Assembly: GCF_000722545.1 (NCBI RefSeq)
Contig: NZ_JNVM01000003.1
Span: 124,001-188,000 of the forward strand
Direction: 5' to 3'
Length of the DNA: 64,000 bases
DNA from: Paenibacillus tyrphae
GTDB lineage: Bacteria > Bacillota > Bacilli > Paenibacillales > NBRC-103111
In this document: one piece after another, positions 54,163 through 64,000 of the stretch
How the letters are laid out: the number at the start of each line of letters is the position of its first letter
Numbering within the stretch: position 1 is the stretch's first letter
Made by a program: the position numbers and the translations under genes
The notes under the pieces: generated by a model
Databases searched by the model: none
What the model saw: only the letters and a program-made list of their open reading frames with translations
Told to the model about the DNA's origin: nothing

Positions 54163-54206
54163 TGTTTCACCCCATCTGATAAACCCTCGTCAGGTACGTT
54201 TGAAGA

Positions 54207-54509
54207 TTAGATTTGCGTTCTCATGATTTCTTGATAAGCCTCGATGACTTTGTTTCGCACTTGAACCGTGAGCTCTAATCCCAAGGACGCTTTTTCAGAG
54301 GCGATCATCAGTTGATGCACGTCGGAGAGTTCTCCTGTGACGAACTGGCCTTTCATTACATCGGCGGCGGACTGCTTATCATTCAAATCGGCGATGGCGT
54401 CGCTCAAAAATTTTCCGAATTGGTCCGTAGCTTCGGATGCGCTTGTTATTTTAGGCTGAACGGCGCCAGCAATCTGCTGCGGCTGCTGCAATTTCAGGGA
54501 TTCGATCAT
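54207..54509 (-). CDS. fliE: Flagellar hook-basal body complex protein FliE
   Basis: Joins the MS ring to the rod. The 100-residue product is small and mostly helical, with TDQFGKFLSDAIADLNDKQSAADVM near 30 and a C-terminal block HQLMIASEKASLGLELTVQVRNKVIEAYQEIMRTQI at about 65-100 (in parts), the diagnostic end of the family. It lies between flgC and fliF. Confidence 0.95.
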   Translation of the reverse strand: MIESLKLQQPQQIAGAVQPKITSASEATDQFGKFLSDAIADLNDKQSAADVMKGQFVTGELSDVHQLMIASEKASLGLELTVQVRNKVIEAYQEIMRTQI

Positions 54510-54531
54510 GATTATTACTCCTTTTCGTTAA

Positions 54532-54987
54532 CTATTTCCCGATTTCCAACGCTTTCCCGACCAAAGCCTTGGAAGCGTTCAGTGCGGTGACGTTCGCTTC
54601 GTAGGACCGGGTAGCCGAGATCATATCGACCATTTCTTTCAAAATGTCCACATTGGGCAAAAGTACCATGCCGTTCTCGTCCGCATCCGGATGCGTCGGG
54701 TCGTAATGCTGTCTAAAAGGAGAAGGATCTTGGATCACTTGAGTTACCCGTACGCCGTCCCCGGCTCCCGAATTTTTACCGGACATGGCATTGGCAAGCG
54801 AATCGGCGAAATTTTGCTGTTTTGGTTCGAAAGACACCAATTTGCGCGAATACGGAACCCATTTGCCGTTTACCATTCGCGCTCTTGTCGAATCCGCATT
54901 GGCGATGTTGGACGAAATGACGTCCATCCGAAAGCGCTGCGCCGTTAGCGCGGAAGAACTGATGTCAAATCCGTTAGTAAGTCTCAT
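54532..54987 (-). CDS. flgC: Flagellar basal-body rod protein FlgC
   Basis: A proximal rod subunit. The 151-residue product starts with the family signature FDISSSALTAQRFRMDVISSNIANADSTR at 7-35 (in parts). It ends with the conserved C-terminal helix LPNVDILKEMVDMISATRSYEANVTALNASKALVGKALEI near 112-150. It lies 3 bp after flgB, so both rod genes are translated together. Confidence 0.96.
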   Translation of the reverse strand: MRLTNGFDISSSALTAQRFRMDVISSNIANADSTRARMVNGKWVPYSRKLVSFEPKQQNFADSLANAMSGKNSGAGDGVRVTQVIQDPSPFRQHYDPTHPDADENGMVLLPNVDILKEMVDMISATRSYEANVTALNASKALVGKALEIGK

Positions 54988-54990
54988 CCG

Positions 54991-55392
54991 TTACACTCTC
55001 CCGCCGATAGCAGTTCTGATTTTTTTGATTTCGCCGCTGACTTGCTGGACCATTACGTTGTATCGAAGCTGGTTTTTGGCCATGAGCGCCATTTCGTAAT
55101 CGATATCGACGTTATTCAAGTTGTTGTTAATCATGGACTGGTTGTCACGAACGATTTGCGGTTCCGGTTTTGGCGGGCGGCCGATATAAAAATGTCTCGG
55201 GTCGGTCCGATACCCTTCAATCCCGGCTCCGTTCATTTCCTGCTGCAGCAGTTCTTCAAAACGAACTTCCGACCGTTTGAAAAAAGGCGTGTCGACATTT
55301 GCCACATTGTCGGCAATCACTTTTTGCCTAAGTGCGGCGGCATCCAGGGCACGCTCCAGCGTTTGAAATGAGGGTTTGTTTAAAATATCCAT
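54991..55392 (-). CDS. flgB: Flagellar basal-body rod protein FlgB
   Basis: The first gene of the fla/che operon, a proximal rod subunit. The 133-residue product has LERALDAAALRQKVIADNVANVDTPFFKRSEVRFEELL at about 10-48 (in parts) and the C-terminal helix VDIDYEMALMAKNQLRYNVMVQQVSGEIKKI. ATG 55392 is supported by GGGAG 7 nt upstream; the longer open frame starts without an SD. The leader of about 180 nt upstream carries a palindrome and an unused SD-like sequence. Confidence 0.95.
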   Translation of the reverse strand: MDILNKPSFQTLERALDAAALRQKVIADNVANVDTPFFKRSEVRFEELLQQEMNGAGIEGYRTDPRHFYIGRPPKPEPQIVRDNQSMINNNLNNVDIDYEMALMAKNQLRYNVMVQQVSGEIKKIRTAIGGRV

Positions 55393-55573
55393 ACGTTGAC
55401 TCCCACTTTCCAAGGATGATTCTGGATTCTGAATCTAGTTATTCAACAAGATAACGTAATATCCTCCTTCCTTCGACATCTAAACATAAAAAAAATACAA
55501 TACGGATTGTCGTAAAATGTAGTAAACGAGAACTACATCTATATTGAGAGATCTTGGAAGTGAATACAATATG
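55393..55573 (-). promoter_or_regulatory. fla/che operon leader and candidate promoter region
   Basis: The only upstream region between the codY terminator and flgB, so it should hold the operon promoter. A possible minus-strand pair is -35 TTTACT and -10 TATTGT with an 18-bp spacer (about 55497-55526), but it is weak. A palindrome ATGTAGT/ACTACAT (55517-55523 and 55532-55538) overlaps this region and could bind a regulator. A strong SD-like AAGGAAGGAGGA sits at about 55461-55473 with no gene behind it. I see no clear sigma-D promoter or CodY box. Confidence 0.4.
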
Positions 55574-55601
55574 AAAAAAGCCCTATATTTGCATATAGAG
55601 C
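55574..55601 (-). terminator. codY intrinsic terminator
   Basis: Minus-strand stem of 9 bp (including one G-U pair), GCTCTATAT/ATATAGGGC with a GCAA tetraloop, followed by six T residues, about 40 bases after the codY stop. It insulates the codY unit from the fla/che operon. Confidence 0.8.
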
Positions 55602-55639
55602 CCTAAATGTTAAATATTTCACGTTTTTGAGAATGTTGA

Positions 55640-56413
55640 CTACGCTTTCACGCTTTGGATTCCAGCCATCAATTGATCGTTTAAAACGCGAATGTATGTT
55701 CCCTTCATGCCAAGCGAACGCGTTTCAATGACACCGGCGCTTTCCAGCTTGCGCAGGGCATTGACAATCACCGAACGGGTAATCCCTACGCGATCCGCGA
55801 TTTTGCTGGCCACAAGTAGGCCTTCCGACCCTTCAAGCTGCTCGAATATATGTTCGACCGCTTCCAGCTCGCTGAAGGATAACGAACCGACCGCCACCTG
55901 AACGACCGCTTTCCCCCGGGCTTCGATCTCAATCTGCTCCGCTTTCTCGCGCAAAATCTCCATTGCCACAACAGTAGAACCATATTCCGCCAAAATTAAA
56001 TCGTCATCGATAAACATGCCGTTGCGTTTTGTGAGAACAAGCGTTCCCAAACGCTCGCCGCCACCGATAATCGGAACAATCGTCATGTAAAAGCCTGTAT
56101 CATGCGAAATTTGTTGAAAGATATCGAATTCGCTGCCTGCCTCCAGGTTGGAGGACGTCTCCTCCACCTTGAGCAAAAGCTGGTTGTATTCGGACGGAAA
56201 CCGGTTTTCCTGCAGCAAATTTTCGTTCACGCCAGCCTCGAATACGGGGGTTGTGAACGCGCTCCCCAGCACCTTTCCTCTCCGACTGACGACAAATATA
56301 TCCGCCTGCAAAATATCGCTAAGCACCGCGGCCATATCCATAAAGCTGACCGGGTTCCCCGCTTCCTTTTGCAGCAGTTTATTCAGCCTTCTAGTTTTCA
56401 TCAAAAGTGTCAT
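55640..56413 (-). CDS. codY: GTP-sensing transcriptional repressor CodY
   Basis: A global regulator that binds DNA when GTP and branched-chain amino acids are plentiful, controlling nitrogen and stationary-phase genes. The 257-residue product has the N-terminal GAF-type effector domain ([33 protein letters not shown]) and a C-terminal winged HTH near 195-235 ([39 protein letters not shown] in parts). ATG 56413 has GGAGG 8 nt upstream and fits the family start. It is the last gene of the hslV-hslU-codY unit. CodY also represses motility genes in B. subtilis. Confidence 0.97.
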   Translation of the reverse strand: MTLLMKTRRLNKLLQKEAGNPVSFMDMAAVLSDILQADIFVVSRRGKVLGSAFTTPVFEAGVNENLLQENRFPSEYNQLLLKVEETSSNLEAGSEFDIFQQISHDTGFYMTIVPIIGGGERLGTLVLTKRNGMFIDDDLILAEYGSTVVAMEILREKAEQIEIEARGKAVVQVAVGSLSFSELEAVEHIFEQLEGSEGLLVASKIADRVGITRSVIVNALRKLESAGVIETRSLGMKGTYIRVLNDQLMAGIQSVKA

Positions 56414-56437
56414 TAGTCTTGCCTCCAAAGTTGACGA

Positions 56438-57856
56438 TTACAAAATGTATTGGCTGAGATCCCGGTTCTGCACGATACCGGACAGCTTTTCCCTGACATA
56501 CTCCGGTGAGATTACGATTTGCTCAAGCGTAATTTCCGGCGCTTCGAAGGACAAATCTTCCAGCAATTTCTCCAAAATGGTATGCAAACGGCGGGCGCCG
56601 ATGTTGTCGGTATTCTGATTGACGTCAGCGGCAATCCGGGCAATTTCCAGAATCGCTTCGTCGGAAAACTCGACACGGATCCCTTCCGTTTCCAGCAGTG
56701 CCGTATATTGTTTGGTCAACGCATTTTTCGGCTCTTTCAATATGAGCACAAAGTCCTGCTCCGATAAACTGCTCAGCTCGACCCGAATCGGAAAACGCCC
56801 CTGAAGCTCGGGAATCAAATCCGATGGTTTCGCGATATGGAATGCCCCTGCCGCCACAAACAGGATATAATCCGTTTTTACAGGGCCGTATTTGGTCATG
56901 ACGGTCGATCCCTCGACAATAGGTAAAATGTCCCGCTGTACACCTTCACGTGAGACATCCGGCCCGCTGCCGCGGCTGGAGCTGCATATCTTATCGATCT
57001 CGTCGATGAAAATGATGCCCCCTTGCTCTGCTCGCTTGACAGCTTCCTGGATCACTTCGTCCATATCCAGCAGCTTTTGGGCTTCCTCCTGAAGCAGCAC
57101 TTTGCGCGCTTCTTTGATCGGGAGCTTGCGTTTTTTCGTCCGCTTCGGCATCAGGCTTCCGAACAGCTCCTGCATATTCATGCCCGCCTGATCGTTGCCC
57201 TGCCCCGCCAGCATATCGAACATCGAAGGAGAGCTATCCTCGACCTCGATTTCGATCACTTGGTTCTCAAGCTCGCCGCGCAGAAGACGCTCCTTAACTT
57301 CCTGCCTTTGGGACGCAATCGACGAATCCGTTTCCGGCTCCGTATCCGTATGGCCTGCGTTCTGCTGGCCAAACAGCATTTCCAGCGGATTGCGCTGACC
57401 CCGGTGCTTGGAAGGACTAGGTACAAGGATGGATACGATCCGGTCGTGAACCATTTGCTCCGCACGGTCCTTAAGCTTATCGGTTTTCTCTGCTTTTACC
57501 ATGCGGATCGACGTTTCCACCAAGTCCCGGACCATCGACTCGACATCGCGTCCGACATATCCGACTTCCGTAAATTTGGTCGCCTCGACTTTGATAAACG
57601 GCGCATTGACCAGCTTAGCCATGCGGCGCGCGATTTCCGTTTTGCCGACGCCAGTTGGCCCGATCATTAACAGGTTCTTCGGCGCAATCTCATCGCGGAG
57701 CGATTCTTCGAGCAGGCTTCGGCGGTATCGGTTACGCAGCGCAACAGCGACGGACTTCTTGGCCTGCTTCTGTCCGACGATATACTTATCCAATTCGGCT
57801 ACGATTTCTCTGGGGGTTAAGGCTATTTGCTTCAACGTCATAACCTCCTGGATCAT
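56438..57856 (-). CDS. hslU: HslU (ClpY) AAA+ unfoldase of the HslUV protease
   Basis: A hexameric ATPase that unfolds substrates for HslV. The 472-residue product has Walker A GPTGVGKT at 66-73, a [14 protein letters not shown] pore-type segment near 92-104, an I-domain at about 115-245, Walker [11 protein letters not shown] near 268-277, a sensor region [16 protein letters not shown] and a C-terminal domain ending SQYIL. The start is uncertain: ATG 57856 overlaps the hslV stop (ATGA), while ATG 57841 follows an AGGAGG that is too close. Translational coupling favours 57856. Confidence 0.95.
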   Translation of the reverse strand: MIQEVMTLKQIALTPREIVAELDKYIVGQKQAKKSVAVALRNRYRRSLLEESLRDEIAPKNLLMIGPTGVGKTEIARRMAKLVNAPFIKVEATKFTEVGYVGRDVESMVRDLVETSIRMVKAEKTDKLKDRAEQMVHDRIVSILVPSPSKHRGQRNPLEMLFGQQNAGHTDTEPETDSSIASQRQEVKERLLRGELENQVIEIEVEDSSPSMFDMLAGQGNDQAGMNMQELFGSLMPKRTKKRKLPIKEARKVLLQEEAQKLLDMDEVIQEAVKRAEQGGIIFIDEIDKICSSSRGSGPDVSREGVQRDILPIVEGSTVMTKYGPVKTDYILFVAAGAFHIAKPSDLIPELQGRFPIRVELSSLSEQDFVLILKEPKNALTKQYTALLETEGIRVEFSDEAILEIARIAADVNQNTDNIGARRLHTILEKLLEDLSFEAPEITLEQIVISPEYVREKLSGIVQNRDLSQYIL

Positions 57857-58395
57857 TCGATTTCTTCAACAATGATATTATGATTCGTGAACACGCAAAT
57901 CTCGGCCGCCATTGTAAGCGCGGCATGGGCGATTTCCTTCGCGCTCATCTGCGGCGCATAACGGTGCAGCGCCCGGCCGGCGGCGAGCGCAAAGCTGCCC
58001 CCGGAACCGATCGCCAGGATGCCGTCGTCCGGCTCGATGATTTCCCCGTTGCCGGACAAAAGCAGCAGACCGCTTCGGTCCATCACGATCATCATCGCTT
58101 CCAGTCTGCGCAGCACGCGATCCTGGCGCCAATCTTTGGTCAGTTCGACGGCAGAGCGCTGCAAATTGCCGTGATGCTCTTCCAGCTTCGCCTCGAACTT
58201 CTCGAATAATGTAATCGCATCGGCGACCGAACCGGCAAACCCGGCTATGACGTTGCCGCGATACAATCTTCTCACTTTTTTGGCTTGACTTTTCATGACC
58301 ATGCTGTTGCCGAAGGTCACTTGTCCGTCCCCTGCAATAGCACCCTTGCCCTGATGGCGAACGGCAAAAATCGTCGTGGCGTGAAATTGCTCCAT
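57853..58395 (-). CDS. hslV: HslV (ClpQ) peptidase of the HslUV protease
   Basis: The proteolytic chamber of HslUV, an N-terminal-nucleophile hydrolase. The 180-residue product reads [20 protein letters not shown], then [10 protein letters not shown] and [35 protein letters not shown] (in parts). Aligned with E. coli HslV, whose nucleophile is Thr1 of TTI, the corresponding residue is Thr7, so a six-residue propeptide is predicted. B. subtilis ClpQ uses Ser2, which is Glu here. ATG 58395 follows GAGGAGG by 12 nt; an upstream ATG would absorb the SD. Confidence 0.95.
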   Translation of the reverse strand: MEQFHATTIFAVRHQGKGAIAGDGQVTFGNSMVMKSQAKKVRRLYRGNVIAGFAGSVADAITLFEKFEAKLEEHHGNLQRSAVELTKDWRQDRVLRRLEAMMIVMDRSGLLLLSGNGEIIEPDDGILAIGSGGSFALAAGRALHRYAPQMSAKEIAHAALTMAAEICVFTNHNIIVEEIE

Positions 58396-58521
58396 GGGCC
58401 CGATATTCCTCCTCATTGTAAAGAAAAGCTTCGGATTAAGCGCTTTTCCGCCCACAACCGCACTTGCTGCGGGCTTCCGGAACTTCGCAGATGCTGCATA
58501 AATTAGTTGTCTACAAGACGA

Positions 58522-58572
58522 AAACTAAGCTGTTTCAAGCTTAGTTTGGCGAAGGCTCCGTGCTGACGGAGC
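58522..58572 (-). terminator. Two tandem hairpins after trmFO
   Basis: First a 7-bp stem GCTCCGT/ACGGAGC (58555-58572), then a 9-bp stem AAACTAAGC/GCTTAGTTT (58522-58530 and 58539-58547), followed by TCGTCTTG on the minus strand. Terminator function is plausible for the second but its U tract is poor. Together they fill most of the trmFO-hslV gap, where xerC lies in relatives. Confidence 0.5.
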
Positions 58573-58611
58573 GAGATTATATTCGTGATCTATCGTAACA
58601 CAGTACATGTT

Positions 58612-59940
58612 TTATTTACAAGGCGAATTGTATAGGTTTTGTGAAAAATTCTGAATTTTCTCAATTGCACGCGTGGCAATTTTTTCATACTTCAGCTTCT
58701 TATTCTTGATCTTCTCGTCAAGCGGCGCAAACAGCCCGAAATTGGCGTTCATCGGCTGAAAATGCTTGAAATCGGCCGTCGTGATGTATTGCGCCATGCT
58801 GCCAAGAGCGGTATCCGGAGGCAGTACGACCAATTCTTCGCCTTTGGCGTAGCGCGCCGCATTCATCCCAGCAAGGAGGCCCGAGGCGGCCGATTCGACG
58901 TACCCTTCGACGCCGGTCATCTGTCCCGCAAAGAATAGGCTATCCCGGTCTCTGAACTGGTACGTAGGGCGCAGCAGCCTAGGCGAATTGATGAACGTAT
59001 TGCGGTGCATGACGCCGTAACGGACAAACTCCGCGTTTTCCAATCCGGGAATAAGGGAAAAGACCCGTTTCTGTTCGCCCCACTTCAAGTGGGTCTGAAA
59101 GCCTACTAAATTATAAAGCGTGCCCGCCGCGTTATCCTGTCGCAGCTGAACGACCGCGTAAGGCAGTTCGCCCGTATGCGGATTGATCAGCCCAACGGGC
59201 TTCATCGGGCCGAATAAGACGGTTTGCCGGCCGCGCTTCACCATCACTTCGATCGGCATACAGCCTTCGAAATAAATCTCTTTCTCGAACTCCTTCATCG
59301 GGGCCGTTTCTGCAGAGATCAAGGCCTCATAGAATACCGTGAATTCCTCTTCGGTCATCGGGCAGTTCAAATAGGCCGCCTCGCCCTTATCATAACGGGA
59401 GGCAAGGTAAACCTTGCTCATATCGATCGATTCTTTTTCTACAATCGGCGCTGCCGCGTCATAGAAGTATAGGTACTCCTCGCCTGTCAGCTCCTGCAAA
59501 TGCTTGGAAAGCGCTGGCGAGGTCAGAGGTCCGGTCGCAACGACGACAATTCCTTCGGGAAGCGACTCCAGCTCCTCGTTGCGCACCTCGATCAGCGGAT
59601 GATTGCGCAGCAAGGACGTCACCTCGCCCGAGAAGCCGTCCCGGTCGACGGCAAGCGCCCCGCCGGCCGGAACGGCATGCTTGTCGGCTGCACGCAATAT
59701 CAACGAGTTCAGGATACGCATTTCTTCCTTTAATACGCCCACCGCGTTCGTCAATCCGTTCGCCCGCAGCGAATTGCTGCAGACGAGCTCGGCAAATTGA
59801 TCGGAAATGTGCGCAGGCGTTTTTTTCACGGGACGCATTTCATACAAAACCACCGGCACGCCTTGGCTTGCGATTTGCCATGCAGCTTCGCTGCCAGCCA
59901 AGCCCGCGCCGATGACAGTCACTTTCGGTAAGACAGTCAA
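58612..59940 (-). CDS. trmFO: Methylenetetrahydrofolate-tRNA-(uracil-5-)-methyltransferase TrmFO
   Basis: An FAD-dependent enzyme that methylates U54 of tRNA with CH2-THF. The 442-residue product starts with the FAD motif [18 protein letters not shown] and carries [17 protein letters not shown] near 51, [13 protein letters not shown], the catalytic-Cys region [11 protein letters not shown] near 205 and [28 protein letters not shown] near 255 (in parts). The start is TTG 59940 with AGGAGGA upstream. It follows topA; in B. subtilis the same order continues into xerC, which is not present here. Confidence 0.96.
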   Translation of the reverse strand: MTVLPKVTVIGAGLAGSEAAWQIASQGVPVVLYEMRPVKKTPAHISDQFAELVCSNSLRANGLTNAVGVLKEEMRILNSLILRAADKHAVPAGGALAVDRDGFSGEVTSLLRNHPLIEVRNEELESLPEGIVVVATGPLTSPALSKHLQELTGEEYLYFYDAAAPIVEKESIDMSKVYLASRYDKGEAAYLNCPMTEEEFTVFYEALISAETAPMKEFEKEIYFEGCMPIEVMVKRGRQTVLFGPMKPVGLINPHTGELPYAVVQLRQDNAAGTLYNLVGFQTHLKWGEQKRVFSLIPGLENAEFVRYGVMHRNTFINSPRLLRPTYQFRDRDSLFFAGQMTGVEGYVESAASGLLAGMNAARYAKGEELVVLPPDTALGSMAQYITTADFKHFQPMNANFGLFAPLDEKIKNKKLKYEKIATRAIEKIQNFSQNLYNSPCK

Positions 59941-59974
59941 CTTCCGTTCCTCCTATATGAAGCCAAATGACAAG

Positions 59975-62077
59975 TTAGTCCTGATCTTGCTCTTCTTTCG
60001 CTTCTTCTCTAAAGTCGCAGGATACGCATTGGATGAACGTTCCTGATTTGTTTCGTTTTTCGACGAGCATCGCGCCGCACTTCGGACACGGGTGCCCCAC
60101 AGGTTTATCCCACGAGACGAAATCGCATTCCGGATAGCGGTCGCATCCGTAGAAGATGCGTCCTTTTTTGCTGCGGCGTTCGATGATTTTTCCTTCGTGG
60201 CAATTCGGACAGGTAACGCCGGTATCCTTGACGATCGGCTTCGTATTGCGGCAATCCGGGAAACCGGAGCAGGCCAAAAACTTGCCGAAGCGCCCCATCT
60301 TGTAGACGAAATGACGGCCGCATTTCTCGCAAATCTCATCGGAAACCTCGTCCTGAATCTCGACCTTCTCCATCTCTTCCTCGGCCACTTCAAGCCGCTT
60401 CTCGAACGACTCGTAAAACTCGCTCAGCACGCGAACCCAATCTTCTTTCCCTTCCTCGATGTGGTCCAGTCCCTCTTCCATGTGAGCGGTAAAATCCACA
60501 TCCAGAATTTCCGGAAAAAATTCGATCATCTGCTGAATAACCAGCTCGCCGAGCTCGGTCGGCACAAATTTCTTTTCTTCTATAGCCACATAACCGCGCT
60601 TTTGGATCGTTTCGAGGGTCGGAGCATAGGTGCTCGGACGTCCGATGCCCATTTCTTCCAATGCTTTAACCAATCGGGCTTCCGTAAAACGCGGCGGAGG
60701 CTGCGTAAAATGCTGCTTCGGATCGATCTGCTGCTTTTTTACCTTGTCCCCTTCTTTCAGAGGCGGGAGCAGCTTATCGTCATCCCCTGTATCAGCCGCA
60801 GCATCGTCATTGCCTTCCACATACACCTTCATAAAGCCGTGGAACTTCACCTTCGAACCGACGGCCCGGAAAATCGTGTTGGCGGCCGTTAAATCGACAG
60901 TCATCGTATCCAGAACCGCGGAAGCCATCTGGCTTGCAACGAAGCGCTCCCAAACAAGCTTGTAGAGGCGATATTGATCGCGGCTCAAGTGCTCTTTGAT
61001 CTGATCCGGCTCGCGCAGCACCGAGCTCGGACGAATCGCTTCGTGCGCATCCTGCGCGTTCGTATTTTTCTTCAAATAAACGCGCGGCGTCTCGGGATAA
61101 AAGGACTCCCCGAATTTTTGCACGATATAGTCTTTCGCTTCTTCCTGGGCCACAGGAGAAATCCGCGTCGAATCGGTACGCATATACGTAATCAAACCGA
61201 CCGTACCTTCGCTGCCGAGATCGATTCCTTCATATAATTGCTGTGCAACGGACATCGTCTTGGCCGCGCGAAAGTTTAATTTCCGGGCCGCCTCCTGCTG
61301 AAGCGAGCTTGTAATGAAAGGAGGTGACGGATTGCGGAGACGTTCCTTTTCCTTGACTTCGCTTACAATAAAATCGGCCTTCTGTAGCGCAGCCAGGACA
61401 GCGTTCACTTCCGCTTCGTTCTTCAGTTCTTTCTTTTCGCCGTCTACGCTGTAAAACTTCGCTTCAAAATCCGCTTTTCCCGAGGACAATTTGGCCGTAA
61501 TGGACCAATACTCTTCGGGCACGAACGCTTTAATCTCATTCTCGCGGTCATAGATCAGCTTTACAGCCACGGATTGCACCCGGCCGGCGGATAGCCCTTT
61601 CTTAACCTTCTTCCAAAGCAGCGGGCTGATTTTGTAGCCTACCAACCGGTCCAAGATGCGCCGGGCCTGCTGCGCGTTCACCAGATCCTGATTGATTTTG
61701 CGGGGGGTCTTGAAAGCATCTTTGACCGCCTGCTTCGTGATCTCGTTGAATACGACACGGCACGCGTCCTGATCGGAGAGCTCAAGATAATGAGCCAAGT
61801 GCCAGGCAATCGCCTCGCCTTCGCGATCAGGGTCAGCTGCGAGATATACTTTTTTGACACGCTTGCTTGCGTCTTTAAGCTCTTTGAGCACGGAGCCTTT
61901 GCCCCGGATCGTAATATATTTCGGTTCAAAGTTTTTCTGGACTTCAACTCCGATCTGGCTCTTCGGCAAATCCCGAATATGCCCCATCGATGCTTTTACA
62001 ATATATTTGCTTCCTAAATATTTGCTGATCGTTTTGGCTTTTGCGGGTGACTCCACAATGACTAACGAATCGGCCAT
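59975..62077 (-). CDS. topA: DNA topoisomerase I
   Basis: A type IA topoisomerase that relaxes negative supercoils. The 700-residue product has the TOPRIM domain ([32 protein letters not shown] near 80-95) and the catalytic Tyr298 in TYMRTDSTR. The [14 protein letters not shown] block is near 490, and three C-terminal four-cysteine zinc ribbons begin near 585, 615 and 655 ([24 protein letters not shown]). It lies between dprA and trmFO, as in B. subtilis. Confidence 0.97.
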   Translation of the reverse strand: MADSLVIVESPAKAKTISKYLGSKYIVKASMGHIRDLPKSQIGVEVQKNFEPKYITIRGKGSVLKELKDASKRVKKVYLAADPDREGEAIAWHLAHYLELSDQDACRVVFNEITKQAVKDAFKTPRKINQDLVNAQQARRILDRLVGYKISPLLWKKVKKGLSAGRVQSVAVKLIYDRENEIKAFVPEEYWSITAKLSSGKADFEAKFYSVDGEKKELKNEAEVNAVLAALQKADFIVSEVKEKERLRNPSPPFITSSLQQEAARKLNFRAAKTMSVAQQLYEGIDLGSEGTVGLITYMRTDSTRISPVAQEEAKDYIVQKFGESFYPETPRVYLKKNTNAQDAHEAIRPSSVLREPDQIKEHLSRDQYRLYKLVWERFVASQMASAVLDTMTVDLTAANTIFRAVGSKVKFHGFMKVYVEGNDDAAADTGDDDKLLPPLKEGDKVKKQQIDPKQHFTQPPPRFTEARLVKALEEMGIGRPSTYAPTLETIQKRGYVAIEEKKFVPTELGELVIQQMIEFFPEILDVDFTAHMEEGLDHIEEGKEDWVRVLSEFYESFEKRLEVAEEEMEKVEIQDEVSDEICEKCGRHFVYKMGRFGKFLACSGFPDCRNTKPIVKDTGVTCPNCHEGKIIERRSKKGRIFYGCDRYPECDFVSWDKPVGHPCPKCGAMLVEKRNKSGTFIQCVSCDFREEAKEEQDQD

Positions 62078-62117
62078 AGGGTCTTGCCCCCTTCGACAAT
62101 GGAAATATGTATGACCA

Positions 62118-63221
62118 TCAAGGTACGGCGTATACCGAACCCGGTAGTTCGACGATCCTGCGCGTCATTAGTAAATTTATCAGAACTGAATGCAAATGTC
62201 CAAAGGTAAATTGGCTTTGCGAAAGCAATTCGTCGATCGTAAGCGGTCGGAACTGAAGCATGTCAACTATTTTTTGCTCGTCTTCAGACAGGACAGGCTT
62301 CGCTTCCGTTGTATTCATAATGTATGCCTTTTGATCCAAGGATATCCGGCCTGCGTATTCCTCCAAGATATCTGCCGCTCCGGTTACCAGCTTGGCGCCC
62401 TGCTTCAAGAGAGATAGCGTGCCTTCGCTCTTGGGAGAGGAGATCGGGCCAGGAACGGCATATACATCGCGCGAAGCTTCCAGCGCCTGGTCCACCGTGA
62501 TCAGGGAGCCGCTTTTTAGCGCCGCTTCAACCACAACAACTCCGAGGCTCAGGCCGGCAATAATGCGATTGCGCTGCGGAAACAAGCCGGGATGCGGCCT
62601 AGTGCCGAGCGGATATTCGGAAAGAAGCAGCCCGCATTCGGAAATTTTACGGTATAAAGCTTTGTTTTCGGGCGGATACACCGTCTCGATACTGCAGCCC
62701 AGCACGGCTACTGTGCTCCCGTGGCTGCGTAAAGCTCCTTCGTGGGCGGCGCTGTCAATTCCCCGGGCGAGCCCGCTTACCACGCATACGCCTGCTGCAG
62801 ATAACGATTCGGCCAGACGCTCGGCCGTCATTTTTCCGTAAGCGGTCGGAGTGCGCGTGCCGACCATGGCAATGCACGGGCGGTTTACGATATCCAGTTG
62901 TCCCCGGTAATACAAAATCCAAGGCGGATCGGCCGTCTCCAAAAGCATCGCCGGATAACGGTCATCCCCAAGGACCACCCATTCGATATGCAGCTCCTTG
63001 TAACGGGATCGCTTGGCGTCCAGTTGAGCTTCGGTTACATGGCCGAGTCCTCTAACCATTTGTTCGGCCCGGACCGGGGTCAGGCCAAAATCAAGCCAAT
63101 CGGCATAGCTGAGCGAAATGATATCGCATAACTGCGGAAACTGCCGCACCAGCCGGCCAATCGTCTTGGAACCGACACCTTCCATATGATGCAAGGCAAA
63201 TAGCATGCTTCGGTTGTCCAT
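62118..63221 (-). CDS. dprA: DNA-processing protein DprA/Smf
   Basis: Binds incoming single-stranded DNA and loads RecA during transformation. The 367-residue product has an N-terminal SAM-like part ([17 protein letters not shown]), the Rossmann core ([32 protein letters not shown] near 165, [22 protein letters not shown] near 225, [21 protein letters not shown]) and a C-terminal winged helix ([11 protein letters not shown]). ATG 63221 follows AAGGAG. A strong terminator from sucD lies upstream, so it begins a unit with topA and trmFO. Confidence 0.95.
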   Translation of the reverse strand: MDNRSMLFALHHMEGVGSKTIGRLVRQFPQLCDIISLSYADWLDFGLTPVRAEQMVRGLGHVTEAQLDAKRSRYKELHIEWVVLGDDRYPAMLLETADPPWILYYRGQLDIVNRPCIAMVGTRTPTAYGKMTAERLAESLSAAGVCVVSGLARGIDSAAHEGALRSHGSTVAVLGCSIETVYPPENKALYRKISECGLLLSEYPLGTRPHPGLFPQRNRIIAGLSLGVVVVEAALKSGSLITVDQALEASRDVYAVPGPISSPKSEGTLSLLKQGAKLVTGAADILEEYAGRISLDQKAYIMNTTEAKPVLSEDEQKIVDMLQFRPLTIDELLSQSQFTFGHLHSVLINLLMTRRIVELPGSVYAVP

Positions 63222-63284
63222 ATAGTATAGCTCACTCCTTTGGTCAGAAACAACTTTCTTCATTTGTAAGGTATAGCCAAAAAT

Positions 63285-63330
63285 CAAAAAAGCCTCTCAA
63301 ACCCGTACCTCATACGGATTTGAGAGGCTG
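63285..63330 (-). terminator. sucD intrinsic terminator
   Basis: A 17-bp stem with one G-U pair (arms 63291-63307 and 63313-63329) around a 5-base loop, followed on the minus strand by TTTTTTG. It lies about 35 bases after the sucD stop and is the clearest terminator in the window. Confidence 0.92.
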
Positions 63331-63362
63331 CTTGCCATCTCGTTATTGATGCGAAAGGCTGC

Positions 63363-64000
63363 TTACTTCTTGGTGATGCACTTTTCGAGCAGGCCTTTTT
63401 CTTCCAATACGCTCACCAGAGTGGAGCCCATTTCGGAAGGTGTCGGCGCTACTTTGATACCGCAGCGTTCCATCGTTGCGACTTTCTCCGCTGCCGTTCC
63501 TTTGCCGCCGGAAATGATGGCGCCAGCGTGGCCCATCCGTTTTCCTGGAGGCGCCGTTTGACCGCCAATGAAGCCGACAACCGGCTTCTTCATGTTCGCC
63601 GCAATCCACTCTGCCGCTTCTTCTTCCGCGGAACCGCCGATTTCACCGATCATGATGACAGCATAGGTATCCGGATCTTCGTTGAACAGCTTCAGGATAT
63701 CGATGAACTCGGAGCCTTTAACCGGGTCGCCGCCGATTCCTACGGCAGACGATTGGCCGATGCCACGAGTCGTCAGCTGATGAACCGCTTCGTAAGTCAG
63801 CGTTCCGCTTCGGGATACGACGCCGACATGACCCGGCGTATGGATGTAGCCCGGCATGATGCCGATTTTGCACTCGCCCGGAGTGATGACGCCTGGGCAG
63901 TTTGGCCCAATCAAACGGGTCTTTTTACCTTCCATGTAACGGCTGACTTTGACCATATCCAGCACCGGAATACCTTCGGTGATGCAGATGACGAGATCAA
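63363..64000 (-). CDS. sucD: Succinyl-CoA synthetase alpha subunit, 5'-truncated by window edge
   Basis: Alpha subunit of the ADP-forming succinate-CoA ligase of the TCA cycle. About 212 of the roughly 300 residues are present, from [19 protein letters not shown] to the C terminus. Landmarks are [13 protein letters not shown], the [14 protein letters not shown] block, [19 protein letters not shown], and the phosphorylated His in [14 protein letters not shown]. The frame is open to the right edge; the N-terminal CoA-binding Rossmann fold is outside. The expected sucC partner would lie further right. Confidence 0.97.
   Translation of the reverse strand, partial: DLVICITEGIPVLDMVKVSRYMEGKKTRLIGPNCPGVITPGECKIGIMPGYIHTPGHVGVVSRSGTLTYEAVHQLTTRGIGQSSAVGIGGDPVKGSEFIDILKLFNEDPDTYAVIMIGEIGGSAEEEAAEWIAANMKKPVVGFIGGQTAPPGKRMGHAGAIISGGKGTAAEKVATMERCGIKVAPTPSEMGSTLVSVLEEKGLLEKCITKK

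Noticed and set aside
55393..55639. CodY operator or sigma-D promoter in front of the fla/che operon
   Set aside because: No sequence near the known CodY box (AATTTTCWGAAAATT) or a clear TAAA-N15-GCCGATAT could be found by eye.

Overview
The window is about 64 kb of a Firmicutes chromosome with mid-range GC. Gene order and protein features (spo-type Bacilli order around polC, codY and fla/che, a 216-residue EF-Ts, an archaeal/eukaryote-type prolyl-tRNA synthetase, RGG-rich IF2) point to Paenibacillaceae (Paenibacillus or a close relative); this assignment is inference. Every gene I can support lies on the minus strand, so transcription runs from high to low coordinates. I see no rRNA, tRNA, CRISPR, insertion sequence, prophage or integrase.

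Right edge to about 55.6 kb (minus-strand order): the 5'-truncated sucD, a strong terminator, dprA, topA, trmFO, hslV, hslU and codY. This matches the Bacillus subtilis order except that the xerC/codV recombinase gene expected between trmFO and hslV is missing.

55.4 to 24.3 kb: one fla/che operon of about 31 kb: flgB, flgC, fliE, fliF, fliG, fliH, fliI, fliJ, ylxF-like, fliK, flgD, a TIGR02530-type gene, flgE, swrD/flbD, fliL, fliM, fliY, cheY, fliO, fliP, fliQ, fliR, flhB, flhA, flhF, flhG, cheB, cheA, cheW, cheC, cheD, a small membrane protein, sigD, a FapA (DUF342) gene, an uncharacterised 110-residue gene, a swrB-like gene and a short MltG/YceG-like gene. The products build the basal body, export gate and hook, run CheA-CheY signalling with Bacillus-type CheC/CheD/FliY control, and supply sigma-D for late flagellar genes. 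The tail around sigD holds the least characterised genes.

24.2 to 10.7 kb: rpsB (own promoter and long leader), tsf, pyrH, frr, uppS, cdsA, dxr, rseP, proS and polC, covering translation, UMP kinase, the isoprenoid carrier lipid, phospholipid precursors, intramembrane proteolysis and replication. Internal terminators separate rpsB/tsf, tsf/pyrH and frr/uppS. A 118-bp imperfect inverted repeat sits between proS and polC.

10.7 kb to the left edge: rimP, nusA, rnpM, rplGA, infB, rbfA, nrnA, truB and ribF, then rpsO with its own promoter and terminator, and the 3'-truncated pnp. The rimP leader has an excellent promoter and a GNRA-capped hairpin with a broken U tract, which looks like a NusA-responsive attenuator. 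Start sites below were chosen from Shine-Dalgarno (SD) spacing and family N termini; TTG and GTG starts are frequent.
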